From Pseudaestuariivita sp. (GTDB lineage Bacteria > Pseudomonadota > Alphaproteobacteria > Rhodobacterales > Rhodobacteraceae), in contig JAHDCH010000035.1 of the NCBI GenBank assembly GCA_020629995.1, positions 1-13,200 on the forward strand: DNA of 13,200 nucleotides, given 5' to 3'. Positions 7,065 to 13,200 of this stretch are shown here, piece after piece (positions within the stretch are counted from its first letter, which is position 1; each line of letters begins with the position of its first letter). The notes beneath the pieces were generated by a model, which was given only the letters and a program-made list of their open reading frames with translations, made no database searches and was not told the DNA's origin. The position numbers and the translations under genes are program-made.

Positions 7065-7828
7065 CAATCCGCCGTCCAACCTCCGTCCACCAGCAGCGAC
7101 GTGCCGGTCACCAGGCTCGAGGCGTCCGATGCCAGGTAGACCGCCGCGCCCATCAGATCTTCGACCTCGCCAATGCGGCCCAGTTTGATCTTGTCCTCGA
7201 CCCAGGCTTTCAGCTCGGGGCGGGCGAAGGTGGGACGCGTCAGTTCGGTCACCACAAAGGTCGGCGCGATGCAGTTGACACGCACCCGGTGCGGGCCCCA
7301 TTCGATCGCCATCGCCTTGGTAAATCCTTCGACGCCGTGCTTGGTGCCGCAATAGACGGCGCGCTCTTGCCCGCCGACCTGGGCCATCTGGCTGGTGATG
7401 TTGATCAGGCTGCCGGGTTTGCCGGCCGCGATCAGCCCTTTGGCGACTGCTCTTGTCAGAAAGTAGGCCCCTTTGAAATTCAGCGCCTGCACCGCGTCAA
7501 AGTCGTCTTCGGTCGTGTCCAGCACAGGTGTGTGCCGGGCCAGACCTGCCGAGTTGAGCAAGATGTCGTAAGGCCCTGTTTTCATGACCTTTTCCTCGGT
7601 CTCAGCCACGTCTGCCACGTCCATTTCCAACGCGTCTGCGGTGCAGCCCTCGGCGCGCAGTTCCGCAACCGCATCTTCCAGCTTGTCACGGCGGCGCGCA
7701 GCCAATGTCACGGCCGCGCCTGCCCGCGCAAGCGCCACGCCGCAGGCAAGCCCGATGCCGGACGATGCGCCCGCCACAAGGGCACGGCGGCCTTCCAGCG
7801 AAAAAGACGGTGTGTGAGGCAGGGTCAT
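7064..7828 (-). CDS. Classical SDR-family NAD(P)-dependent oxidoreductase
   Basis: This is a 254-residue short-chain dehydrogenase with a Rossmann fold. Counting from the chosen start, the cofactor motif GASSGIG lies at about 20-26 and NSAG at about 92-95. The catalytic Asn117, Ser146, Tyr159 and Lys163 (YCGTK) follow, and the C-terminal GTSLLVDGGW is typical of the FabG/gluconate 5-dehydrogenase-like branch. An Arg-rich stretch after the second strand (ARRRDK) would suit NADP(H), but this is a weak guide. It probably oxidises a secondary alcohol or reduces a ketone of the imported compound. I chose the ATG at 7828 because GGAG lies seven bases upstream and its ATGA overlaps the preceding stop; an ATG at 7834 sits directly on that GGAG. 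Its stop overlaps the LacI start. Confidence 0.9.
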   Translation of the reverse strand: MTLPHTPSFSLEGRRALVAGASSGIGLACGVALARAGAAVTLAARRRDKLEDAVAELRAEGCTADALEMDVADVAETEEKVMKTGPYDILLNSAGLARHTPVLDTTEDDFDAVQALNFKGAYFLTRAVAKGLIAAGKPGSLINITSQMAQVGGQERAVYCGTKHGVEGFTKAMAIEWGPHRVRVNCIAPTFVVTELTRPTFARPELKAWVEDKIKLGRIGEVEDLMGAAVYLASDASSLVTGTSLLVDGGWTAD

Positions 7829-8814
7829 AGGCATTCTCCGATCAGGTCACGCATGCGCGCAAACACATCTATACCCAACTGGTGATAGAGGTGAAGAAGA
7901 TCGACAAGCACCCAGTTTTCACGAATTTTCCCCCGCTCGAGCCGCCAGAAATCGAGACTGCGCAATGTGACCTTCTGCCCGGTCCCCGGCAGGCCAAGCC
8001 ACCCGCCGCCCGTCAACGTCTGGGCCATGTTGGGCCAGCCCGTCACGCCTACATAGGCGCCTTCGGCAAAGAAATGGTGGGTGATCTCGGCCTCGTGCTG
8101 GCCACGGTCGGGCATGGCGGCCAGGAACGGGATCTGGTGACGGCGGCGGAACCCGTCGATGCCGCGCATCGTTCCGATGCCCGACGGGCCATACCAGGTC
8201 ATGTCATGGTGCCAGAAGCGCGGCAGCTCCATCGCCTCGGGCGGCTGTTTCGGGTGGCGGATCATAGCGTTCAGCATGTCGATCACATGCGTGCGCGACG
8301 CCTCTGACGTTGCAGGATCATGCGGCCCAAGACCGTCGCAAGTGGCAGGCCCCGGCACCAGACCTTCCCGCCCAAGCGACGGCGCGAGAGGCCAGACCGA
8401 CGCTTGATGCATAATCTGAGGAATGTCCCATATCATCTGGAATTCACGAACTTTTCCGCCACTCATGCGATAGAATTCATGAAACCGCATATGCGCCATA
8501 TGGCCAGTGGCCGGTATGCCCATCCATGGGCTCCGAAACAGGCCCACATAGGTGCCTCCGCACCCCAGCCAATCGGCACCAGCCTGATCCCGGCCCGAGA
8601 TCGCGATCCAGTCTCGCCGCTCCAGATCCGGCCAGGCCTGCGCCAGGCCGGTCCAGAGAGCGTCAAAAATTGCCTCAGCCCCTGTCACGTCGCCAAATGG
8701 GTGGCACAGATGCCCGATCACATCCGGCGCGCAAGCCTGCGCAAACGCCGCGCGCGCCGCCGACAGATCGCCCTGCGCCAAGGCGCTGCGAAAGGGCGCG
8801 AGCGGATGGGTCAC
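7825..8814 (-). CDS. Double-domain SnoaL-like/NTF2-fold protein (type B, copy 1)
   Basis: This 329-residue protein from a GTG start has two SnoaL-like halves, about 1-140 and 170-320. The N-terminal half has [19 protein letters not shown] (99-117) and WDIPQIM (129-135). The C-terminal half has [11 protein letters not shown] (200-210), [12 protein letters not shown] (219-230) and [20 protein letters not shown] (295-314). The GTG at 8814 is inside a GTGA overlap with the HisD-like stop, and the family match starts there; an open frame upstream only runs through the HisD-like gene. It is a clear paralogue of the protein at 10770-11732. Catalysis by aldol, isomerase or hydratase chemistry is possible, but the reaction and substrate are unknown. 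Its stop overlaps the SDR start (ATGA). Confidence 0.8.
   Translation of the reverse strand: MTHPLAPFRSALAQGDLSAARAAFAQACAPDVIGHLCHPFGDVTGAEAIFDALWTGLAQAWPDLERRDWIAISGRDQAGADWLGCGGTYVGLFRSPWMGIPATGHMAHMRFHEFYRMSGGKVREFQMIWDIPQIMHQASVWPLAPSLGREGLVPGPATCDGLGPHDPATSEASRTHVIDMLNAMIRHPKQPPEAMELPRFWHHDMTWYGPSGIGTMRGIDGFRRRHQIPFLAAMPDRGQHEAEITHHFFAEGAYVGVTGWPNMAQTLTGGGWLGLPGTGQKVTLRSLDFWRLERGKIRENWVLVDLLHLYHQLGIDVFARMRDLIGECL
7835..7839 (-). promoter_or_regulatory. Ribosome binding site deciding the SDR start
   Basis: GGAGA on the minus strand lies seven bases before the ATG at 7828 but only directly before the ATG at 7834. This supports the downstream start and a 254-residue SDR. The site lies inside the last codons of the upstream SnoaL-like gene, which fits translational coupling. 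Confidence 0.6.
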
Positions 8815-10124
8815 TCGGCCGCCCCGCCATAGGGCACGTTCTGTCCGCCATAGCGGCGCACGCGCACATTGGCCTGTTCGGCGTGACCGACGAACCCTTC
8901 CAGCAGGCACAGGCGCGAGCAATAGGCGCCGATCTCGGCCGCGGCGGCGTCTGTGGTGACCTTTTGATAGCTGTGAGTCTTGAGGAACTTGCCAACCCAC
9001 AGGCCGCCCGTATAGCGCCCCGCCTTCTTGGTCGGCAGCGTGTGGTTGGTGCCGATCACCTTGTCGCCATTGGCCACATTGGTGCGCGGCCCGAGGAACA
9101 GCGCGCCGTAGCTGTGCATGTGCTCGAGGAACCAGTCGTCGCGGTCGGTCATGACCTGCACATGTTCGCTGGCGATATCATTCGCGACCTCGAGCATCTC
9201 GTCATAGCTGTCACAGAGGATGACCTCGCCGTATTCCTCCCACGACTTGGACGCGGTGTCGGCGGTGGGCAGCATGGTCAGCAGGCGGTCGATCTCGGTC
9301 AGCGTGTCGCGGGCGAGTTTTTCGGAATTGGTGACCAGAACGGCGGGCGAGTTGTAGCCATGCTCGGCCTGCCCCAGCAGATCGGTGGCGCACAGTTCGC
9401 CATCCGCCGCCGTCTCGTCGGCAATCACCATGGTTTCGGTCGGCCCCGCAAACAGGTCGATGCCGACGCGGCCATAAAGCTGGCGCTTGGCCTCGGCCAC
9501 GAAGGCGTTGCCAGGGCCGACCAGCATATGCACCGGGTCGATCGTTTCTGTGCCGATGGCCATGGCCCCCACGGCCTGAATGCCGCCCAGAACGTAGATT
9601 TCGTGCGCGCCGCCAAGGTGCATGGCGGTCACGACGGCGGGATTGGGCTTGCCCTGCCACGGCGGGGTGGCGGCGATGATGCGCGGCACACCGGCAACCG
9701 ATGCCGTGGCGACCGACATATGCGCCGAGGCGACCATGGGAAACTTGCCGCCGGGCACATAGCAGCCCACCGATTGCACCGGAATGTTGCGATGGCCAAG
9801 GATCACGCCGGGCATCGGTTCGACTTCGATATCCAGCATGCTGTCGCGCTGCGCCTGGGCAAAGTTGCGCACCTGTTCCTGCGCGAACTTGATGTCTTCC
9901 ATGTCGCGCGGGCTGACCTCGGCCATGAGCGCTTCGATCTCGCTCTGGCTCAGCTTGAAGCTGGCCGGCGCGTAATTGTCGAACTTTTCGCTGAGTTCGC
10001 GCACAGTGGCGTCGCCGCCGGTTTCGATGGCCTTGAGAGTGCTTTCGACGATCTCGCGCACCTTGCTGTCATCTTCGGCGCGGTCCGCTTCGGATTTGGC
10101 GGTCTTGAGATGAGTGATGGCCAT
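8811..10124 (-). CDS. HisD-family zinc dehydrogenase, HpsN-like
   Basis: This 437-residue protein is of histidinol dehydrogenase length and fold. The zinc ligands and catalytic residues of HisD are in place: Gln252 and His255 (GQAEHG), Glu320 and His321 (SEHVQV), Asp354 (GDKVIGTNH) and His414 (GHAEQ). It likely performs an NAD-dependent four-electron oxidation of a primary alcohol to a carboxylate. Its neighbours are sugar-type transport and catabolic genes, not his genes. The stretch [19 protein letters not shown] (365-383) resembles, from memory, the HpsN-like clade (3-sulfopropanediol dehydrogenase and relatives) rather than biosynthetic HisD. The ATG at 10124 has AAAGGAG six bases upstream, the best ribosome site of the operon. 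Its stop overlaps the next gene. The natural alcohol is unknown; 2,3-dihydroxypropane-1-sulfonate is one candidate. Confidence 0.85.
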   Translation of the reverse strand: MAITHLKTAKSEADRAEDDSKVREIVESTLKAIETGGDATVRELSEKFDNYAPASFKLSQSEIEALMAEVSPRDMEDIKFAQEQVRNFAQAQRDSMLDIEVEPMPGVILGHRNIPVQSVGCYVPGGKFPMVASAHMSVATASVAGVPRIIAATPPWQGKPNPAVVTAMHLGGAHEIYVLGGIQAVGAMAIGTETIDPVHMLVGPGNAFVAEAKRQLYGRVGIDLFAGPTETMVIADETAADGELCATDLLGQAEHGYNSPAVLVTNSEKLARDTLTEIDRLLTMLPTADTASKSWEEYGEVILCDSYDEMLEVANDIASEHVQVMTDRDDWFLEHMHSYGALFLGPRTNVANGDKVIGTNHTLPTKKAGRYTGGLWVGKFLKTHSYQKVTTDAAAAEIGAYCSRLCLLEGFVGHAEQANVRVRRYGGQNVPYGGAAE

Positions 10125-10147
10125 GGCAGGCTCCTTTCGGCTGCGGG

Positions 10148-10170
10148 GCCCCGGGGCACAGACCCGGGGC
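10148..10170. repeat. GC hairpin upstream of the HisD-like gene
   Basis: Arms GCCCCGGG (10148-10155) and CCCGGGGC (10163-10170) pair perfectly around a 7-base loop, in the 51-base gap between the SnoaL-like stop (10176) and the HisD-like start (10124). It lies just before the strong ribosome site at 10131-10137. There is no T-run, so it is more likely an intercistronic mRNA hairpin that affects stability or relative expression than a terminator. Confidence 0.45.
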
Positions 10171-10175
10171 GCGTG

Positions 10176-10652
10176 TCAGGGGGTTGGCGGTGTCTTGTCG
10201 CCGCGGTCAAAGGCTTCCCAGCCTTCACCATTAAAAACGTCGACGCCCAGCTGGGCGAGCACATGGGGGAAGTCGACCATCACGTAATTGTCGGTGATGC
10301 GGCCGTCCTCGACCTTCCAGAAATCCATATACCGGATCTCGATCCGTTTGCCGGTGGCAGGGATGCCCATGAAGGTGCCGCCATGGGTGGCTTCCTGCCG
10401 GCCGAAGGCCGCGGCCCATTCGCCCATGTAAAGGCGCGCCTCGTCCACGCAGACCTTGTCGTGGAACGCGGCCTGAAACGGTTTTTGCCAATTGTCCTGA
10501 AAGGCTTGCAGCCCGTTCTTGGTGCCGCATCCCTGATTGCCCATCCAGCGAAAGGTTTCGGCGAAAAATTCGCCAATGTCGCTGATGCGGTGATCGTTGA
10601 GGCCGTCTACCATGCCTTCGATCACCGCGCGGGTTTCGGCGGTTTTCGACAT
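10176..10652 (-). CDS. Single-domain SnoaL-like/NTF2-fold protein
   Basis: This 158-residue protein is a single SnoaL-like domain. Visible marks are FRWMGNQGCGTKNGLQAF (34-51), GIPATGKRIEIRYMDFWKV (97-115), DGRITDNYVMVDFPHVLAQL (116-135) and GVDVF (136-140). It resembles the C-terminal halves of the two type B double-domain proteins beside it. I chose the ATG at 10652 (MSKTAETRAV) on family similarity, although no ribosome site is evident. An in-frame ATG at 10700 with AAAGG about eight bases upstream would add 16 residues. NTF2-fold enzymes of this size include ketosteroid isomerase and SnoaL cyclases. The reaction is unknown, and it could pair with the double-domain proteins to form mixed assemblies (inference). 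Confidence 0.78.
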   Translation of the reverse strand: MSKTAETRAVIEGMVDGLNDHRISDIGEFFAETFRWMGNQGCGTKNGLQAFQDNWQKPFQAAFHDKVCVDEARLYMGEWAAAFGRQEATHGGTFMGIPATGKRIEIRYMDFWKVEDGRITDNYVMVDFPHVLAQLGVDVFNGEGWEAFDRGDKTPPTP

Positions 10653-10723
10653 GTCTGTGTCGCGGGTCAGGACCGCTTGTTCGGGGCGTGCGCCTGCCAT
10701 GTCAGAAGCCTTTGCGAGTTGCG

Positions 10724-10767
10724 GGCCGAGGGAGCCTCCGGCCGCCATATTTGGAAAGAGAAGAAGG
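10724..10767 (-). repeat. Intergenic repeat element inside the operon
   Basis: Read on the minus strand, the element runs CTTCTTCT, then CTTTCCAAATAT, then a GC-rich hairpin. On the plus strand the hairpin arms are GGCCGAGG (10724-10731) and CCTC-C-GGCC (10735-10743), with a one-base bulge and a 3-base loop. Its layout of pyrimidine tract, AAATAT and hairpin matches the element at 9-57. It lies in the 117-base gap between two SnoaL-like genes, an unusually wide gap for this operon. Nothing else was seen in that gap. Confidence 0.5.
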
Positions 10768-10769
10768 CA

Positions 10770-11732
10770 TCAGGGTGCCTCCAGCACATCAACGCCCAGC
10801 TGCAAAAGCACATGGGGGATGTCGACGAAGACCCAGTTTTCACGCAGTTTGTCCCCTTCGCGCCGCCACCAGTCGCAGACCCGCATGTAGATGCGGTCGC
10901 CCGAAGGAGGCTGGCCCAGAAAAGTGCCCGTTTGCACGCAGTTGAGCGACGGCCAGCCGCCCGAGCAGACGTAATCGCCATCGCCGAAGCGGGTGAAGTG
11001 GCGGGTCAAAGAGCCCGGTTTAGACCCGCCGATCCATTCGCTGAACGCGCCTTCGAACGGGACCTGAAAGCGCTGGAAGCCGTCGATGCCGACAAAGGAG
11101 CCAAAAGCGCCGGGGCCATACCAGATCATATGGTCGTGCCAGTAGGGGCGCCATTGTTCATCGGGCGTGGCCAGGCCGGCCAGCATGTCGGTGACCATCT
11201 GGTACGAGCTGGCGCCGCGGGCCGGGTCCGAGGCGCGCCAGAGCAGGCCGTCCTGGGTCATGGGGCCGGGCTGGATCCCGGTAAAACCACGGGTGGCGCC
11301 GGGGCTGTGGGTGATCGGCCACTGGCCGCAGGCGATCATCAGCTCGGGGATGTCGAGGAAGATGTAGCTTTCCACCGCCTGCCCGTCTTGCATCCGGTGG
11401 AATTCGCCAAAGCGCAGCCAGGCCAGCTCGCCCGTGGGCTGAATGCCAAGCCAGGGCGCGTCGAACTGGCCGCAGTAGTAGCCCGTGGACGAGACCCAAT
11501 CACCTTCGTCGTAGACGCCCGCCATGGCGATGTAGTCGGCCCGCGTCAGGCAGGAAAAGCTGCCATGCAGGCTGTCCAGCAGCGCCGCCTGGGGCGAGGT
11601 GTTGAACGGGTGCACGATCTGCGTGACAGCACCCTTTGCAAAGAAGGCCTGCGCCGCAGCTTTGTGGGCGGCGGGATCGGCGCTTGCATACGATTGCACA
11701 TAGGCGCGAAGGGCGTCTCGGTTGCTTTGCAT
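10770..11732 (-). CDS. Double-domain SnoaL-like/NTF2-fold protein (type B, copy 2)
   Basis: This 320-residue protein has two SnoaL-like halves, about 1-140 and 175-316. It aligns along its length with the protein at 7825-8814. Matching parts are GIQPTGELAWLRFGEFHRM (96-114), FLDIPELM (125-132), PGPMTQDGL (155-163), YWHDHMIWYGPGAFGSFVGI (197-216) and KLRENWVFVDIPHVLLQLGV (295-314). I chose the ATG at 11732; an adjacent in-frame GTG at 11735 would add one residue, and an AGGG about seven bases before the ATG can serve either. It begins nine bases after the permease stop, which ties it to transport. The function is unknown. Two related but non-identical copies suggest different steps or a heteromer (inference). 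Confidence 0.8.
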   Translation of the reverse strand: MQSNRDALRAYVQSYASADPAAHKAAAQAFFAKGAVTQIVHPFNTSPQAALLDSLHGSFSCLTRADYIAMAGVYDEGDWVSSTGYYCGQFDAPWLGIQPTGELAWLRFGEFHRMQDGQAVESYIFLDIPELMIACGQWPITHSPGATRGFTGIQPGPMTQDGLLWRASDPARGASSYQMVTDMLAGLATPDEQWRPYWHDHMIWYGPGAFGSFVGIDGFQRFQVPFEGAFSEWIGGSKPGSLTRHFTRFGDGDYVCSGGWPSLNCVQTGTFLGQPPSGDRIYMRVCDWWRREGDKLRENWVFVDIPHVLLQLGVDVLEAP

Positions 11733-11741
11733 CACGGCGCC

Positions 11742-12623
11742 CTACCCTTTGACGGCGCCCGCGGTGAGGCCTGCCACGATGTGACGCTGGAAGAACATCA
11801 CCAGGATAAACAGCGGCACGGTGGCGGAGACCACGGCGGCCACGGCAAACATGACGTTGCCTTCAGTCTGGGTCGTGCCCATGAAGGCGTTGATCGCGGG
11901 CACCATGGTGCGGTTCTGCTCGGACAGCAGCATCGTGGTGACGGCAAAGTCGTTATAGGCCAGCAGGAACGAGAACAGCGCCGTGGTGATCACGCCGGGC
12001 CACATGACCGGCATGATGACCAGCCGGAACGCCTGGAACTGGGTGCAGCCGTCGACCTTGGCGGATTCGTCAAGCTCTTGCGGGATCTTCTGGAAGAACG
12101 AATTGAGCATCCAAAGGGTGAAAGGCTGGTTGATCGCCACCAGAACGATGATCGCCGTCGGCAGATAGCCCCACACGTTGTACTGGAAGAACGGAGGCAG
12201 GTAGCCCGACACCAGAGTGATCGGCGGGATTGCGCGGAAGATCAGAGCAGTGATCAGCAGCCAGAAGACGTAATTGTACGACGAGCGCGACAGGGCATAG
12301 GCGCCCAGAGTGCCGATAGTCAGCGAGGTGGTCACTACAAACAGACACACCAGCATGGTGTTGATGACGTTGCGCCAGAACTCTTCCTTGATCCAGGCGC
12401 CTTCGTACCCTGCCCCGGTAAAGGGCGAGCCGTAGGTGTCTTTGGTATTGGTGCCGAAAAACGCGTTGGTCCAGTCGGCGATGGAAAAGAAATCAAGCTC
12501 GACCTTGAACGATCCCCAGACCGTCCAGGCAAAGGGGAACGCGGCCATGACCAGCCAGACGGCGATGAACAGGGCCGAGGCGATCTTGAGCCACGTGGGG
12601 CGGTATTTGGCTGCAGTGGACAT
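11742..12623 (-). CDS. CUT1-type carbohydrate ABC transporter permease (MalG-like)
   Basis: This 293-residue inner-membrane permease has six predicted membrane segments, at about 14-38, 88-112, 117-146, 152-172, 207-231 and 257-280. The cytoplasmic EAA loop that docks the ATPase is visible as ELDESAKVDG (183-192), followed by FRLVIMPVM (199-207). The short N-terminus and single EAA loop fit the MalG/UgpE type. The ATG at 12623 lies one base after the stop of the MalF-like gene; further upstream starts would lie inside that gene. It forms the channel with the MalF-like subunit. The binding protein and ATPase are not in the window and should lie to the right. The imported solute is unknown but likely sugar-like. 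Confidence 0.9.
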   Translation of the reverse strand: MSTAAKYRPTWLKIASALFIAVWLVMAAFPFAWTVWGSFKVELDFFSIADWTNAFFGTNTKDTYGSPFTGAGYEGAWIKEEFWRNVINTMLVCLFVVTTSLTIGTLGAYALSRSSYNYVFWLLITALIFRAIPPITLVSGYLPPFFQYNVWGYLPTAIIVLVAINQPFTLWMLNSFFQKIPQELDESAKVDGCTQFQAFRLVIMPVMWPGVITTALFSFLLAYNDFAVTTMLLSEQNRTMVPAINAFMGTTQTEGNVMFAVAAVVSATVPLFILVMFFQRHIVAGLTAGAVKG

Positions 12624-12624
12624 A

Positions 12625-13200
12625 TCAGTGCGCCTTCGCTTTGAAATCACGCCAGGTGCGGACAAGGACCGGCGACAGCAGGATCGCAACACCGATCACC
12701 GTCAACACGGATGTGGTGGCCGCGGCGGTCAGCTGCCGCGTCTCGCCTCCCAGATCGTTGAAGATGATCCACGACAGGGACGTGGCATGGGCCTCGGCCG
12801 AGAAACCGACGATGGGTTCAAACACCCGGAAATTGTCCATCAGCTGGATCAGCGCCACGAAAGTGACCAAGGGCATCAGATGCGGGATGACCACAAACCG
12901 GATCTGCTGCCAGCGGGTTGCGCCGTCGATCTGAGCGGATTCAAGGGTGTCTTGCGGCACGGTCTGGAGACCGGCGTAGAACACCACAAAGGCAAACGGG
13001 GCCGAGGACCAGACACCATAGACAAAGAGCGAAATCCACATGAGCGGCGTCGACGCCTTGAGAGACAGAGTCGGGTCGGCGGCCAGATACGAGATCAGAT
13101 TGCCCAGAACGCCCCGGCTGTCGATCATCCAGAACAGCACCAGCGCGCCCACCAGCGGGGTCACGATCATCGGCAACAGCGAAAAGAAGATCACGAAGCC
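12625..13200 (-). CDS. CUT1-type carbohydrate ABC transporter permease (MalF-like), 5' end cut off
   Basis: The frame stays open past the right edge, so this is the C-terminal 191 residues of a larger permease, usually about 290-310 residues. At least four membrane segments are visible. The EAA loop reads DTLESAQIDGATRWQQIRFV, followed by IPHLMPL. The order MalF-like then MalG-like is typical of CUT1 importers for sugars, polyols and glycerol-phosphate-like solutes. A GTG at 13194 is in frame but is clearly internal, because hydrophobic sequence continues upstream of it. It is the first gene visible in the minus-strand operon. Binding protein and ATPase genes are expected beyond the edge. Confidence 0.88.
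   Translation of the reverse strand, partial: GFVIFFSLLPMIVTPLVGALVLFWMIDSRGVLGNLISYLAADPTLSLKASTPLMWISLFVYGVWSSAPFAFVVFYAGLQTVPQDTLESAQIDGATRWQQIRFVVIPHLMPLVTFVALIQLMDNFRVFEPIVGFSAEAHATSLSWIIFNDLGGETRQLTAAATTSVLTVIGVAILLSPVLVRTWRDFKAKAH

Noticed and set aside
7065..7352. N-terminal extension of the LacI gene
   Set aside because: The 96 extra residues are an out-of-frame reading of the SDR gene; the family starts at the ATG at 7064.
8815..9000. N-terminal extension of the type B SnoaL-like protein
   Set aside because: The extra residues read through the 3' end of the HisD-like gene in another frame and are Arg-rich; the GTG at 8814 fits the family and the overlap pattern.
8811..10124. Biosynthetic hisD
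   Set aside because: No other his genes are adjacent, and the catabolic context and the 365-383 segment fit the HpsN-like branch better.
8526..12644. A 1372-codon open frame on the plus strand
   Set aside because: It lies antisense to five well-supported minus-strand genes and its translation has low-complexity, His/Arg/Gly-rich composition with no family motifs. High GC and codon bias keep this antisense frame free of stops.

Overview
The window is a GC-rich stretch from an alphaproteobacterium, most likely of the Rhodobacteraceae/Roseobacter group. I base this on codon use, on the resemblance of almost every protein to roseobacter families, and on intergenic repeats of a type I remember from that group. 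No database was consulted. It holds 11 complete genes and one gene cut by the right edge. No gap between genes exceeds about 130 bases, and I see no tRNA, rRNA, CRISPR or transposase.

Left part, plus strand (1-3194): a ureohydrolase of the agmatinase family is followed by a [2Fe-2S]/ASKHA-domain protein of the RACo (DUF4445) type, which reactivates corrinoid proteins of methyltransferase systems. A 28-bp perfect palindrome sits between them. Partner corrinoid protein and methyltransferase genes are not in the window and may lie to the left.

Junction (3195-3283): the plus and minus transcription units converge on a nested inverted repeat that could end transcripts from both sides.

Right part, minus strand (13200 down to 3284): one long, tightly packed catabolic-looking operon. 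In transcription order it encodes two CUT1-type ABC sugar permeases (the first truncated by the window edge), a double SnoaL-like protein, a single SnoaL-like protein, a HisD-family dehydrogenase of the HpsN-like clade, a second double SnoaL-like protein, a classical SDR dehydrogenase, a LacI-family regulator, a third, different double SnoaL-like protein, an FMN-binding split-barrel protein, and a single-barrel MetE-like zinc methyltransferase. From HisD to the split-barrel gene the starts and stops overlap or nearly touch.

Taken together (inference), the minus operon looks like an import-and-degrade system for a small polyhydroxylated or sugar-like compound. The ABC transporter brings it in and LacI senses it or an intermediate. 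The SDR and the HisD-like enzyme oxidise alcohol groups, and the SnoaL/NTF2-fold proteins may isomerise, dehydrate or hydrolyse intermediates. The MetE-like protein may move a methyl or alkyl group. Seven SnoaL-type domains in one operon is the most unusual feature. I do not recognise the substrate.
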